Shown in pieces: positions 1 to 9,176 of a DNA stretch of 64,000 bases (its first letter is position 1; each line of letters starts with the position of its first letter). Below the pieces are notes generated by a model. The model was given only the letters and a program-made list of their open reading frames with translations, was not told the DNA's origin and did no database searches. The DNA comes from Pseudomonadota bacterium (GTDB lineage: Bacteria; Desulfobacterota; Binatia; Binatales; Binataceae): assembly GCA_021325025.1 (NCBI GenBank), contig JAJPHZ010000035.1, positions 372,001-436,000 of the forward strand, given 5' to 3'. Position numbers and translations under genes: made by a program.

Positions 1-75
1 ATTCCCACCATCGGCGCCACGGGCTTCGACGATCCCAACGTCATCGAGAAGATCGCCGACGCGTTTTTGGGCTAG
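1..75 (+). CDS. C-terminal fragment of an unidentified protein
   Basis: An open frame enters from the left edge of the window and ends at the TAG at 73-75. It encodes the last 24 residues of a protein, ending DAFLG. The piece is too short to assign a family and I recognise no motif in it. It lies 13 nt from the stop codon of the convergent amidohydrolase gene on the other strand, so the two genes meet tail to tail. That the frame is coding is inferred from codon bias and from the tight convergent spacing. Confidence 0.5.
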   Translation: MPTIGATGFDDPNVIEKIADAFLG

Positions 76-88
76 CGCCCTTCCCCGC

Positions 89-1204
89 TCAGCCCAGGCC
101 GTAGAGTTGCGCGGCGTTATCCGCCGTGATCCTGCGGCGGTCGGCCTCGGACACGCCGGCGAAGTCGCGCGCGATCACCTCGCGCGAGTTGGGCCATGTC
201 GAATCCGAATGCGGATAGTCGGAGGCCCACATCAGGTTGCCGACCCCGGACAATTCGCGCGTGATGATTCCCACCCGATCGTCCTGGAAAGTGGCGTAAA
301 CCTGGCGATGGAAATAGAAGCTGGGCGGGTTGGGAATCGCGCCGTCGCGCTCCAGGTACCGGTAGCGCTCATAGGCATGGTCGGCGCGCTGCAGAAAATG
401 CGCAATCCATCCGATGTCGTTTTCCACCGAGACGACTTTGAGGTTTGGAAAGCGCTCCAGCACGCCGCCCATGATGAGCTCGACCAGCGACTTCTCGATC
501 CCGTGATGCAGCGTGACGTAGTGCTTCATGGTGCTGAATTTTTTCGGGTCCGGCGCGGGCGCGGCGCGCCGCTCGGTCAGGATGTGCAGGCTTATCGGCA
601 CGCCGGAATCCTGGGCCGCCGCCCAGAACGGGTCATAGATCGGATCGTTGTACGGGTGTTCGGCCGGCGCCTCGCCCCAGACCATCGCGCCCCGCAGCCC
701 CTTGGCCGTCACGCGGGTTAGTTCAGCGGTACTTCGTTGCGCGTCGTCCAGTGCGACCATCGCGACTCCGGCCAGGCGCTTGCGATCGTAGGAGCAATAG
801 TCGGCCATCCAGTCGTTGTAGGCGCGGAAACAGGCCTCGCGCAGCTCGGCGTCATCGAGTTGGAACAGCCGCATGCCGAAGCTGGGATAGATGATCTCGG
901 CAGTCACGCCGTCACGGTCCTGATCCTTGATGCGTTCGGCCGGATCCCATCCGCCCGGCCTGACGTTGGCGTATCCCTCGCGCATCTTCTGCTTGAATTG
1001 CCTGGGGTCCACGCCGGCCACGGCGAATCCTGCAATCGGCAAGGGCGGCATCCCCTCCGCGACATAAAAGTCACCCGCCCGGCCATTGACTTCATGCACC
1101 ACGTGGGGCGCGCGCTGCGCAAAGCGCCGGTCGATGCGCGTGGTCCAGACGTCGGGTGGTTCGATCACGTGGGAGTCCGCGGAAACGATTCGCTCAGCCG
1201 GCAT
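89..1204 (-). CDS. amidohydrolase family 2 (ACMSD-like) metal-dependent hydrolase
   Basis: This is a 371-aa TIM-barrel amidohydrolase of the ACMSD/gamma-resorcylate decarboxylase type (amidohydro_2). Seen: the N-terminal ADSHVIEP motif with His12, a WDPAERIKDQDRDGV segment, an ISLH metal-ligand strand near residue 205, a VENDIGW segment, and a C-terminal ASDYPHSDSTWP motif with the catalytic-type Asp. The frame is open upstream, but ATG 1204 is chosen because a GGCAGGAAA ribosome-site-like stretch precedes it and its N-terminus aligns with the paralogue at 1534. Family members hydrolyse or decarboxylate cyclic or acidic substrates with one divalent metal. The substrate here is unknown. It is divergent from, and clearly paralogous to, the next gene. 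Confidence 0.88.
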   Translation of the reverse strand: MPAERIVSADSHVIEPPDVWTTRIDRRFAQRAPHVVHEVNGRAGDFYVAEGMPPLPIAGFAVAGVDPRQFKQKMREGYANVRPGGWDPAERIKDQDRDGVTAEIIYPSFGMRLFQLDDAELREACFRAYNDWMADYCSYDRKRLAGVAMVALDDAQRSTAELTRVTAKGLRGAMVWGEAPAEHPYNDPIYDPFWAAAQDSGVPISLHILTERRAAPAPDPKKFSTMKHYVTLHHGIEKSLVELIMGGVLERFPNLKVVSVENDIGWIAHFLQRADHAYERYRYLERDGAIPNPPSFYFHRQVYATFQDDRVGIITRELSGVGNLMWASDYPHSDSTWPNSREVIARDFAGVSEADRRRITADNAAQLYGLG

Positions 1205-1458
1205 TTTCCTGCCCCCGGGATGGATTCTGTCTGCTTGTAACACCATCGGGTACGCATCGGCAAGGACTGCGCAGCGAACCCGCCGGCGCGGTGCAAAGGC
1301 CATCGGCCTGAGGTTTGACGACCAACCCCAATCCTGCCAAGGTTAGGCTGAGACAGGCCGAGTTCAACGCCACGGTACTGCTGGAAGTACGGTTGTACAG
1401 CGCGCTTGTGCCGCCGCTAAGTAGTATTGCGCGGCACGCCGTCCGGAATGCTCAGCCG

Positions 1459-1486
1459 TTGAGATAGGCAATTGATTAAGTATATT
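1459..1486 (+). promoter_or_regulatory. putative sigma70-type promoter for the amidohydrolase at 1534
   Basis: TTGAGA at 1459-1464 (5 of 6 matches to the -35 consensus) is followed after 16 nt by TATATT at 1481-1486 (5 of 6 matches to the -10 consensus). Transcription would start near 1493, about 40 nt upstream of the ATG at 1534. The site sits in an AT-rich patch of the otherwise GC-rich 330-nt divergent gap 1205-1533. I see no gene or other clear structure in the rest of that gap. Confidence 0.5.
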
Positions 1487-1533
1487 GGCGCAGCAACTTT
1501 TATAGCCACAAGCAGGCTGAGGAGGAAAAGCAA

Positions 1534-2685
1534 ATGGCGTCGATGCATATAATCTCCGCCGATTCACACATGCTCGAGCCCGCCGACCTGTGGGTGTCGC
1601 GGGTCGACAACCGGTTCAAGGAGCAGGCGCCGCGGGTGGTCGCTACCGAGGGCCGGCTGGGAGTATGCCTGACCGCACCTGGTTTGCGTCCGTTCCCGGT
1701 CTCGGGGCTGTCGGCGGCGGGCCGCAGCGGCGAGGAACTCAAGAAATATTTCGGCTCGGGCTACGACGCGATTCGGCCCAGCGGATGGGACCCGGTGGAG
1801 CGCATCAAGGACCAGGATGTGGACGGCGTCGAAGCCGAGGTCCTGTACACCAGTCTGGGGATGCCGCTGTTCGGCCTGTCCGACCTCGAGCTGCAGCGCG
1901 AATGCTTCAGGGTTTACAACGACTGGCTGGCGGAATTCTGCACCCACAATCCCAAACGCCTGGTCGGCATCGCGCTGATTGCGCTCGACGACATCGACGC
2001 CGCCGTCAAGGAGATGCATCGCTGCCGCAAGATGGGGTTGCGCGGGGCGATGATCTGGGGCTTTGCGCCCGAGGGCAAGCCCTACAGCAGCAGGATATAC
2101 GACCCGTTCTGGGCGGCCGCGGCGGACCTGGACATGCCGATTTCGATGCACGTCATCACCGCCGCCGGTAAAAGCCCGGTGGGGCGCGCGACCAAGGATA
2201 TCGCGGCGTCGGAGAAGGATCAGCCGGGAATCTCCACCGTCGGCTACTATTTGTTTATGCCGACCGATGTCCAGCAGAGCCTGTTCACGATCGTGATGTC
2301 GGGGGTGCTGGAACGTTACCCCAAACTGAAACTGGTTTCGGCCGAAAACGACACCGGCTGGCTGCCGCATTTCATGTACCGCCTCGACCATGCCTACGAT
2401 AAGTACGGGGTAATGAGCGGGCTGCATCAGTTCGCCATGAAGCCCAGCGAGTATCTGCGCCGCCAGTTGTGGGCCACCTTCCAGGACGACCCGGTTGGCC
2501 CCGCCACCTACAAGTTCTTCGGCGAGGACAAGTACATGTGGGCCTCCGACTTCCCCCACACCGATTCGACCTGGCCCCGTTCGCGCGAGGTAATCAAGGC
2601 GGACTTCGCGGGCGTGCCCGAGGAAATCACTCGCAAGATCGTCTGCGACAACGCCGCCAAGCTGTACGGTATCAATTTGAACTGA
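1534..2685 (+). CDS. amidohydrolase family 2 (ACMSD-like) metal-dependent hydrolase
   Basis: This 383-aa amidohydro_2 protein is a close paralogue of the genes at 89-1204 and 37221-38363. Visible motifs are ISADSHMLEP with His12, a WDPVERIKDQDVDGVEAEVLY signature, an ISMH strand with His206, an SAENDTGW segment in which Glu stands where many ACMSD-like enzymes carry a metal-binding His, and ASDFPHTDSTWP with Asp339. ATG 1534 has a strong GAGGAGGAAA ribosome site. A good promoter lies upstream and a strong hairpin terminator downstream, so it is probably a single-gene transcript. Known for the family: metal-dependent hydrolysis or decarboxylation of small carboxylates. The substrate is not inferable. 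Confidence 0.9.
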   Translation: MASMHIISADSHMLEPADLWVSRVDNRFKEQAPRVVATEGRLGVCLTAPGLRPFPVSGLSAAGRSGEELKKYFGSGYDAIRPSGWDPVERIKDQDVDGVEAEVLYTSLGMPLFGLSDLELQRECFRVYNDWLAEFCTHNPKRLVGIALIALDDIDAAVKEMHRCRKMGLRGAMIWGFAPEGKPYSSRIYDPFWAAAADLDMPISMHVITAAGKSPVGRATKDIAASEKDQPGISTVGYYLFMPTDVQQSLFTIVMSGVLERYPKLKLVSAENDTGWLPHFMYRLDHAYDKYGVMSGLHQFAMKPSEYLRRQLWATFQDDPVGPATYKFFGEDKYMWASDFPHTDSTWPRSREVIKADFAGVPEEITRKIVCDNAAKLYGINLN

Positions 2686-2694
2686 GGTGCGGCC

Positions 2695-2727
2695 GCGCGG
2701 CTGCAAAAGGCAGCCGCGCGACTCTTT
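2695..2727 (+). terminator. rho-independent terminator-like hairpin
   Basis: A perfect 10-bp GC-rich stem pairs 2695-2704 with 2710-2719 around an AAAAG loop. A T-rich stretch (CTTTGTT) follows. It starts 9 nt after the stop codon of the amidohydrolase gene, as expected for an intrinsic terminator. Of all the hairpins I saw in the window this one is the most terminator-like. Confidence 0.75.
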
Positions 2728-2868
2728 GTTATGTTTCCCTCCCTTCCCCTCTCCGGCCAGCGGTTGCCAGAGAGGCTGAGGGTACCTGGAACATTTCAAA
2801 CGCTGCTGCGCCGGTATTTGCACGAGCCAAACGCCGGACTTTGAGCGGACTTTCAGGAATAAAAATCG

Positions 2869-4050
2869 ATGGACTTCGATTACACACCGGAGCAGGAAGC
2901 GTTTCGTCAACGAATCCGCAAGTTTCTGAAGGACAACTTGCCGCCCAACGCCGCGCGCGCCGGCACTCCGCAATCGGGCATCCAGCCCGATCACGCTTTT
3001 CTCCGCTCCTGGCAGCGCAAGCTTTACGAGGCCGGCCTGCTCGGCATCACCTGGCCGAAAAAGTACGGCGGCGCCGGGCTGACCGACGTCGAGTTGGCAA
3101 TTTTCAACGAAGAAATGGCGATGGCGGGCGCGCCCGTACCCAATGTCTCGGTGTTCGGCCCGGTGATGCTGGCCCATGCCAGCGAGGAGCAGAAACTGCG
3201 CTACCTGCCCAAAGCGCTGGCCGGCGAAGAGCGATGGTGCCTGCTGTTGTCGGAGCCCGGCGCCGGCTCCGACCTGGGCTCGGTCAGGACGCGCGCCGAG
3301 TTGGTGGGCGACGAGTTTATCGTCAACGGCCACAAGGTGTGGAATTCCGGCGCACATCTGGCCGACTTCGGTCTGATGCTGGCACGCACTGACCCCAAGG
3401 CCCCCAAGCATCGCGGGCTGACCTACATGATCGTGGACATGAAGGACCCCGGCGTCGAGGTGCGGCCGTTGCGCCAGATCACCGGCGGCTCCGACTTCAA
3501 CGAGGTGTTCCTGACCAACGTGCGCGTGCCGCGCGCCAACGTGATTGGCCGCATCAACGAGGGATGGCAGGTCGCGATTGCGACGTTGACCAATGAACGC
3601 GGCTCGCTCGCCCTGGCCACCATCGTGGACTACTTCAACATCTTCGACGACCTGGTCAAGATGGCGCGGACGGCAAATCGCGGCGGCCAGGCCGTGACAC
3701 GCGACCCGCGCATGCGCCAGGAGCTGGCGCAGTTCTATATCGACCTGATGACGATGAAGTACACCATCTACCGCTATTTCACGCGCTGGCTTAAGGGCGC
3801 AACGCCCGGTCCCGAGGGCTCGATCAACAAGCTGGCCTGGTCGGAACTGAACAAGCGGATGTACGACTTCGCCCTGGCAATCCAGGGACCGGCCAGCCAG
3901 TTGATGCCCGGCGATGGGCATGCGATCGAACAGGGGCGCTGGACCTTCGGCTTTTTGCGCTCGCGCGCCAACACCATCGAGGCGGGAACCTCGGAGATCC
4001 ATCGCAACGCGATCGCCGAGCGCATATTGGGGTTGCCCAAGGGACGTTGA
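2869..4050 (+). CDS. acyl-CoA dehydrogenase family protein
   Basis: This is a 393-aa flavoprotein of the acyl-CoA dehydrogenase fold. Seen: an N-terminal helical domain (DFDYTPEQEAFRQRIRKFL), the FAD/substrate strand LLLSEPGAGSDLGSV near residue 125, GHKVWNSGAH, and the C-terminal signature AGTSEIHRNAIAERILGLP. These enzymes make the alpha-beta double bond in acyl-CoA thioesters and pass electrons to ETF. In the C-terminal signature the position of the usual catalytic Glu (as in YEGTS) is Ala372, with Glu371 beside it. This resembles the GTSEI subclass, which uses another base, so substrate type cannot be assumed. CAGGAAT precedes the ATG. The gene is probably co-transcribed with the SDR 20 nt downstream. 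Confidence 0.92.
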   Translation: MDFDYTPEQEAFRQRIRKFLKDNLPPNAARAGTPQSGIQPDHAFLRSWQRKLYEAGLLGITWPKKYGGAGLTDVELAIFNEEMAMAGAPVPNVSVFGPVMLAHASEEQKLRYLPKALAGEERWCLLLSEPGAGSDLGSVRTRAELVGDEFIVNGHKVWNSGAHLADFGLMLARTDPKAPKHRGLTYMIVDMKDPGVEVRPLRQITGGSDFNEVFLTNVRVPRANVIGRINEGWQVAIATLTNERGSLALATIVDYFNIFDDLVKMARTANRGGQAVTRDPRMRQELAQFYIDLMTMKYTIYRYFTRWLKGATPGPEGSINKLAWSELNKRMYDFALAIQGPASQLMPGDGHAIEQGRWTFGFLRSRANTIEAGTSEIHRNAIAERILGLPKGR

Positions 4051-4070
4051 ACACTAGGGATGACAAAGCG

Positions 4071-4868
4071 ATGCGACTGGCGAACAAGATTTGTCTGATC
4101 ACGGGCGGTGCTTCGGGAATCGGCGAAGCGTGCGCCAGGACCTATGCGCGCGAGGGCGCGGCGGTCACCGTCGTCGACCGTAACATGGAAGGAGCGCGGC
4201 GTGTGGTGGAAGAAATCCGCGCGGCGGGCGGCAAGGCGGAGGCCTTCGAGGCCAACATCGGCGTGCCCGAACAGGTCGAAGCGATGATCAAATTTGCGCT
4301 CGACACCTTCGGCCACCTCGATGTGCTGCACAACAACGCGATTTACAGCGTGATGGGCCAGCGCGCGGCTGACATCGATCTGAAGGGATGGCAGCGCACC
4401 ATGGACGTCAGCCTGACCGCGTACTGGTACGCGGCCCGGACTGCGATCAACACCGCGATGCTCAAGCAGGGCAAGGGCGTCATCCTCAACACCGCGTCGG
4501 TGTCGGGAATCGCGGGCGACTACATGCAATGTGCCTACAACGTGGCCAAGGCGGGGGTGGTCAACCTGTCGCGGGTGATCGCGATCGAGTACGCGCGCAA
4601 GGGGATCCGCTGCAACGCCATCTGCCCCGGCCCGATTCGGACCCCGGGCCTGCTCGGCGTCAGCGGCAATGCGGCCAAATGGCTGCCCCAGGTCGCCGAA
4701 AGCATCCCGATGGGCCGCCTGGGCGAGCCGCAGGAAGTCGCCAACGTGGCGCTCTTCCTCGCCTCCAACGAGGCTTCCTTCGTAACCGGCACCACAATCG
4801 TGGTCGACGGCGGCCTCAACGCGCACAGCGGAATGGCATACGCCCGCGGCCGCGGCCCCGACTGGTAA
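4071..4868 (+). CDS. SDR family NAD(P)-dependent oxidoreductase
   Basis: This is a 265-aa classical short-chain dehydrogenase. Seen: the nucleotide-binding TGGASGIGEA motif at residues 11-20, the NNA segment, the catalytic Ser of NTASVSG, Tyr156 and Lys160 (YNVAK), and the CPGPIRTP loop. The frame extends upstream to a TTG overlapping the previous stop. ATG 4071 is preferred because an AGGGATGAC ribosome site precedes it and MRLANK is the usual N-terminus, shared with the SDR at 7483. It follows the acyl-CoA dehydrogenase by 20 nt, which suggests a joint role in acyl-CoA or alcohol oxidation (inference). Confidence 0.92.
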   Translation: MRLANKICLITGGASGIGEACARTYAREGAAVTVVDRNMEGARRVVEEIRAAGGKAEAFEANIGVPEQVEAMIKFALDTFGHLDVLHNNAIYSVMGQRAADIDLKGWQRTMDVSLTAYWYAARTAINTAMLKQGKGVILNTASVSGIAGDYMQCAYNVAKAGVVNLSRVIAIEYARKGIRCNAICPGPIRTPGLLGVSGNAAKWLPQVAESIPMGRLGEPQEVANVALFLASNEASFVTGTTIVVDGGLNAHSGMAYARGRGPDW

Positions 4869-4882
4869 GAGCCTTCCTGTCC

Positions 4883-4908
4883 CTCTCCCGCAATCGGTTG
4901 CGGGAGAG
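4883..4908. terminator. strong intergenic hairpin, probable terminator or palindromic repeat
   Basis: A perfect 11-bp stem pairs 4883-4893 (CTCTCCCGCAA) with 4898-4908 around a TCGG tetraloop, 14 nt after the SDR stop codon. The flanks carry CCCTCTCCCC and TAGGGTGA words like those of dispersed intergenic palindromes in many GC-rich genomes. No clean T-tract follows, so it could equally be an RNA-stabilising or REP-like element. A weaker relative lies at about 2750-2782. Confidence 0.5.
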
Positions 4909-5009
4909 TGCTGGTTTCCCTCTCCCCTTCAGTTATGGGAGCGGGTTAGGGTGACGGATACACTGAAAGCAATCAAGCCCGCATTTTTTTGCATAGGGGT
5001 GCTGCTCCA

Positions 5010-6128
5010 ATGCCCAAGCAAAAAGTCCTCATCGCCGGCGCCTCCGGACTGGTCGGACACGCCGCGCTGCGATTGTTCTCCCAACTCGACGATTGGGAGG
5101 TGGTGGCGGTGTCGCGGCGTGCGCCGTTCGCGATCGATCGCTATCGCGCCCGCTTCATCCCGGTTGACCTGCTGGACCGCGTGCGCTGCGCCGAGGTCTT
5201 TGGCCGCATGTCCGACGTGACGCACCTGATCTACGCCGCGGTCAACGAAAAGGCCGGCGACCTGATCCGCGGATGGCGCGATCGCGAGCAGATGCACAAG
5301 AACCTGGACATGATGCGCAACCTGTTCGAACCGCTGTCCGCCGCCGCCAAGGACTTTCGCCATGTCTCCTTTCTGCAGGGAACCAAGGCCTACGGCGTGC
5401 ATCTGCGCGGCAACCGCATCCCGATGCCGTACCGCGAGCGCTACCAGCGCCATCCCCACGACAACTTCTACTGGCTACAGGAAGATTACATCCGCAACAA
5501 ACAGGCGGGTCAGAACTGGCACTGGACGGTGTTCCGCCCGCAACTGGTGATCGGCGCGGCGATCGGCAGCAACCTGAACATGGTCGCAGCGGTCGGGGTA
5601 TACGCCGCGATCCGGCGCGAGGCGGGCCTGCCGCTGTCCTATCCGGGCGGGCCGCGGCTGGTGACCGAGATGGTGGACGTTGACCTCATCGTGCGCGCGC
5701 TTCATTGGGCGGCATCGGCGCCCGCCGCCCGCAACGAAATCTTCAACATCACCAACGGCGACGTCTGCATCTGGCACGACGTGTGGCCGGCGATCGCCGA
5801 ATCGCTGGGGATGGAGCCGGGGGAGCCGCAGCCGATGTCGCTGGAAAAGGAGATGCCCAAACACGCGGCGCAATGGGCTGAGATCGTGCGCAAGTACGAT
5901 CTCACCTCCCCCGCCGACATGCACGCCTTTGTCGGCGAGTCGTTCGCGCTTACCGACGGCGGATTTTTCTATGGCGGCAGCAGCGAAGGCAGCGGCCTGC
6001 GCGCCACGCTGGTCAGCACCATCAAACTGCGCCAAGCCGGCTTCCACGACTGTATCGACACCGAAGACATGTTCCGCAAGTGGTTCAAGCGCTACCAGGA
6101 CCTGCGTTGGCTGCCGCCGGCGAGTTGA
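5010..6128 (+). CDS. PRISE-like NAD(P)-dependent reductase (atypical SDR)
   Basis: This 372-aa Rossmann protein has GASGLVG at residues 10-16. It resembles the PRISE group (progesterone 5-beta-reductase/iridoid synthase-like enone reductases) rather than classical SDRs. It lacks YxxxK but has a GTK Lys (Lys126) and an NFYW motif at 152-155, matching the NFYY-type catalytic Tyr motif of that family. Known PRISE enzymes reduce activated carbon-carbon double bonds of enones with NADPH. ATG 5010 is chosen over an upstream in-frame TTG, with AGGGG 12 nt before it. The physiological substrate is unknown. Confidence 0.82.
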   Translation: MPKQKVLIAGASGLVGHAALRLFSQLDDWEVVAVSRRAPFAIDRYRARFIPVDLLDRVRCAEVFGRMSDVTHLIYAAVNEKAGDLIRGWRDREQMHKNLDMMRNLFEPLSAAAKDFRHVSFLQGTKAYGVHLRGNRIPMPYRERYQRHPHDNFYWLQEDYIRNKQAGQNWHWTVFRPQLVIGAAIGSNLNMVAAVGVYAAIRREAGLPLSYPGGPRLVTEMVDVDLIVRALHWAASAPAARNEIFNITNGDVCIWHDVWPAIAESLGMEPGEPQPMSLEKEMPKHAAQWAEIVRKYDLTSPADMHAFVGESFALTDGGFFYGGSSEGSGLRATLVSTIKLRQAGFHDCIDTEDMFRKWFKRYQDLRWLPPAS

Positions 6129-6303
6129 GCGATCGGTCCAGGTCACTTGCACAGTTGGCTTGGGACAGCGGACACGGCGGTTGTTCCCAGCACGTCTCCT
6201 CGCCCGCTTCTCGACACAGCCGCGGCATCCGTGGCAGGTTCCAGAGACCTGACCCTCCCCAGGGAAGTGTCAGCGACCAAGGCCGTGTAAGGAGAGACGT
6301 AAG

Positions 6304-7479
6304 ATGCAGGCGCCCGAAGGAGAATATCGCTTTACCCAACTCGAAAGCGTGCTGTTCGGCCCGGGCAAGCTGCTGGCGCTGGGGCGCGAACTGGAGCGGC
6401 GCGGACTAAAGCGCGCGCTGGTCATTACCGGCAAGACGCTCGGCTCCTCGCCGCTCATCGACCGCGTCAAGGGCGCGCTTGGAGAGCGGCTGGCAGGCGT
6501 CTTTTCCGGCATCCAGCAGCATGTGCCATCCAAAACGTTGGCGGCGGCGGTGGCCGAAGCCAGGCGCCTGCAGGCCGACTGTCTGGTCGGATTCGGCGGC
6601 GGCAGCCCGATTGATGCGGCCAAGCTGGTGGCGATGGCGATCATGACCGGCGACGCCGCACCGCGTCCGATCGATTTCCGCCGCGCCGAAACGGTCGTGG
6701 TGGGTCCGCTGCTGCCCAACTTCGCGCTGCCCACAACGCTGTCGGCAGCCGAATTCACCGGGGGCGCAGGGATGACCGACGAGCAAACGCGTCACAAGGG
6801 CGGACGTTTTGACAACCGCATTCAGCCGCTGGCCGTGATCATGGATCCCGCGCTGACGCTGCATACCCCCGACTGGCTGTGGGCGTCGACCGGTGTCAAG
6901 GCACTCGACCACGCGGTGGAATGCGCCTATTCGTCACGCCGCCAGTTGATTTGCGACACGCTGGCCGCGCGCGCCATCAAAGTCCTGCGCCGCCATCTGC
7001 TGCCCTCATTCAAAGGCCCCGGCTATGAGCAGGTCGCCCATCGCGGGATGTGCCAACTGGGCGCCTGGATGTCGATCTTCGGCATGCACAACACGCGCCT
7101 GGGCATCTCGCACGCGCTGGGCCATCAGATTGGCGCGCGCTGGGACGTGCCGCACGGCGTAACCTCATGCATCACGGTGCCGCACGTGATGCGCTTCATG
7201 GCGGACGCCGCGCCCCATCGCTTCGAGGCAATCGCCGAGGGTTTCGAAGTCCCCTTCGACGCTGCCGACCCGCGTCCCGCAGCGATGCAATGCGCCGAGC
7301 GCGCTGCCGAATTCATCCGCGAACTGGGCGTTCCCACCCGTCTTAGCCAGGCCGGCGTACCGCGCGCGGAACTCGAGCGGATCATCGAACCGGTGCTGGC
7401 CGAGATAAACGGCGCCCGCACACTGGAGAACCCGGTGACCGCGCAGGACATGACCGCGCTGTTGGAAGCGGCCTACTGA
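6304..7479 (+). CDS. iron-containing alcohol dehydrogenase / maleylacetate reductase-like
   Basis: This 391-aa protein has the group III (iron-activated) dehydroquinate synthase-like fold. Seen: an N-terminal FGPGKL strand, the nucleotide-binding GGGSPIDAAK motif near residue 98, an AEFTGGAGMTDE segment typical of maleylacetate reductases, and His-rich metal-ligand motifs DHAVECAYS and HALGHQIGARWDVPHG. Maleylacetate reductases reduce maleylacetate to 3-oxoadipate at the end of aromatic ring-cleavage pathways, and the dienelactone hydrolase gene nearby would fit that route (inference). The ribosome site is GGAGAGA. The alternative is a generic short-chain alcohol dehydrogenase of the same family. 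Confidence 0.87.
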   Translation: MQAPEGEYRFTQLESVLFGPGKLLALGRELERRGLKRALVITGKTLGSSPLIDRVKGALGERLAGVFSGIQQHVPSKTLAAAVAEARRLQADCLVGFGGGSPIDAAKLVAMAIMTGDAAPRPIDFRRAETVVVGPLLPNFALPTTLSAAEFTGGAGMTDEQTRHKGGRFDNRIQPLAVIMDPALTLHTPDWLWASTGVKALDHAVECAYSSRRQLICDTLAARAIKVLRRHLLPSFKGPGYEQVAHRGMCQLGAWMSIFGMHNTRLGISHALGHQIGARWDVPHGVTSCITVPHVMRFMADAAPHRFEAIAEGFEVPFDAADPRPAAMQCAERAAEFIRELGVPTRLSQAGVPRAELERIIEPVLAEINGARTLENPVTAQDMTALLEAAY

Positions 7480-7482
7480 ACT

Positions 7483-8238
7483 TCAGAGGATGGTCCAGCC
7501 GCCGTCGACGATGAACGGGGCACCAGTGGCGAATGAGCCTTCGTCGCTGGCCAAAAACAGTGCCATCCGCGCAATCTCCTCGGGACGGCCCATCCGCTCC
7601 AGCACCGAGATGCGATTGATCGCACTCTGCTTGGGTTCCGCGCCGCGCCTGATCCGCACCGCCATCGGCGTTTCGATGGCACCGGGACAGATGCAGTTGA
7701 CACGGATGTTGTAGCGGCCGTTTTCCACCGCCGCCACGCGCGTCATCGCGATAACTCCGGCCTTGGCCGCCGCATAGCCGGCGCCGCCGCGCACTCCGAT
7801 CAGGCCCGCGATCGAGGCCTGGTTGATAATCGAGCCGCCGCCGGCCTTGATCATATGCGGAATCGTGTACTTCATGCCCAGGAACACGCCGCGCAAGTTG
7901 ATCGCGATGACTTTGTCGAATGCTTCTTCAGGCATCTTGCTTAGATAGGCCGACTCGCCTTCGATCCCCGCGTTGTTGTACAGCACGGTGGGCGGCCCCA
8001 GCCGCTCCACAGTCGCGGCCACCATCCGCTGCACGTCCTGGGTTTTGGAGACGTCGGCCTGCACGCCGATCGCCTGTCCGCCGGCGGCCTTGATTTCGGC
8101 CACGGTTTGGTCGATGCCCTGCTCGGACACGTCGGCCACCGCCACCCTGGCACCCTCTTGTGCGAACAGTACGGCGGTCGCGCGCCCCATCCCGGAGCCG
8201 GCGCCGGTTATCAATGCTACCTTGTTGGCGAGTCTCAT
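7483..8238 (-). CDS. SDR family NAD(P)-dependent oxidoreductase
   Basis: This is a 251-aa classical SDR. Seen: MRLANKVALITGAGSGMGRA at the N-terminus, NNAGIEGES, the catalytic Ser segment INQASIAG, the YAAAK Tyr/Lys pair, CPGAIETP, and a C-terminal ATGAPFIVDGGWTIL. ATG 8238 is preferred to the longer open frame because GGAGGATGCATCAGCG lies directly upstream. The gene converges with the iron alcohol dehydrogenase gene (3-nt gap) and is divergent from the dienelactone hydrolase gene. Substrate unknown. Confidence 0.92.
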   Translation of the reverse strand: MRLANKVALITGAGSGMGRATAVLFAQEGARVAVADVSEQGIDQTVAEIKAAGGQAIGVQADVSKTQDVQRMVAATVERLGPPTVLYNNAGIEGESAYLSKMPEEAFDKVIAINLRGVFLGMKYTIPHMIKAGGGSIINQASIAGLIGVRGGAGYAAAKAGVIAMTRVAAVENGRYNIRVNCICPGAIETPMAVRIRRGAEPKQSAINRISVLERMGRPEEIARMALFLASDEGSFATGAPFIVDGGWTIL

Positions 8239-8394
8239 CGCTGATGCATCCTCCTTGAATTGATGCCGCGGGGCGCAACCATAACGCCGCGTGACGCCGC
8301 TGAGCAAACGCGCCGACCGCAACGGTTGCCTTTCCCGGCCCGTGTCCTACAGTGAGAGGGGCAACCGCTACACGCATCTGAGGAGGCATCGGTC

Positions 8395-9171
8395 ATGGCA
8401 TTGCCAGGGCAGGTCGAAGATCCGCAGCGAATTCTCACCGAACAGATTTCATTCGTCAGCGACGGCACGAATATCGAGGCCTTTATGGGACGGCCGCGCC
8501 AGGCCGGACGCTATCCGGGCCTGATCGTGATCCATGAGGCGTTCGGCGTGGACGATCACATCCGCGACATCGTGGGCCGCTTCGCCAACGCCGGCTTCAT
8601 CGCGCTGGCGCCCAATTTGTATCAGCGCGTCGGCGCGCCGACACCCGGCGATATGAGTTCGGTGATGCAGAAGATGTTCGGCTTGCAGGACGCGCAGCTC
8701 GTGCGCGACCTGGAGGCGGCCGCCGGATGTATCCGCGCGATGGAGCAGGCCAACGGCAAGGTCGGATGCGTGGGGTTCTGCATGGGCGGCCGCACCACGC
8801 TTTTGTTCGCGTGCAGCAGCAACAAGGTCGACGCCGCAATCGACTGCTGGGGCGGCTTCATCCTGTCGGCGACTCCCGATGCGGCCACTACGCCGTCGCG
8901 TCCGACGCCTGTGATCGATTTGGCCGGCGGACTCAACTGCCCGCTGTACGTGGTAATCGGCGCGGAAGACGCCAATCCCTCGCCGGCGCATGCGGCGCAG
9001 TTGCGCGAACGGCTGGACAAGGCGGGCAAGGGCGCGCTGACCACGGTGGAGATTTTCGACGACGCCGGCCACGCCTTCCTCAACGATCGGCGCCCCAATT
9101 ATCGCGAGAAGGCGGCCTTCGAACTGTGGCCCAGGATGGTGGCGTTTTTCAGGAAACACTTGGCGAAGTAG
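8395..9171 (+). CDS. dienelactone hydrolase family protein
   Basis: This 258-aa alpha/beta hydrolase belongs to the DLH/carboxymethylenebutenolidase family. Seen: the IHEAFGVDDHIRD N-terminal signature, the nucleophile elbow GFCMGG with Cys129 (DLHs use Cys rather than Ser), the acid-loop strand VIGAEDANPS, and the catalytic His226 in DAGHAFLND. Known role: hydrolysis of dienelactone to maleylacetate in chlorocatechol-type pathways, although many homologues act on other esters. The ATG has GAGGAGGC 7 nt upstream. It lies near a maleylacetate-reductase-like gene (6304), so the two could act in sequence (inference). Confidence 0.9.
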   Translation: MALPGQVEDPQRILTEQISFVSDGTNIEAFMGRPRQAGRYPGLIVIHEAFGVDDHIRDIVGRFANAGFIALAPNLYQRVGAPTPGDMSSVMQKMFGLQDAQLVRDLEAAAGCIRAMEQANGKVGCVGFCMGGRTTLLFACSSNKVDAAIDCWGGFILSATPDAATTPSRPTPVIDLAGGLNCPLYVVIGAEDANPSPAHAAQLRERLDKAGKGALTTVEIFDDAGHAFLNDRRPNYREKAAFELWPRMVAFFRKHLAK

Positions 9172-9176
9172 CGGCT

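Noticed and set aside
1564..4002. Long minus-strand open frame antisense to the amidohydrolase and acyl-CoA dehydrogenase genes
   Set aside because: It crosses two clearly coding genes and a terminator, shows no family motif, and long antisense frames are expected at this GC content.
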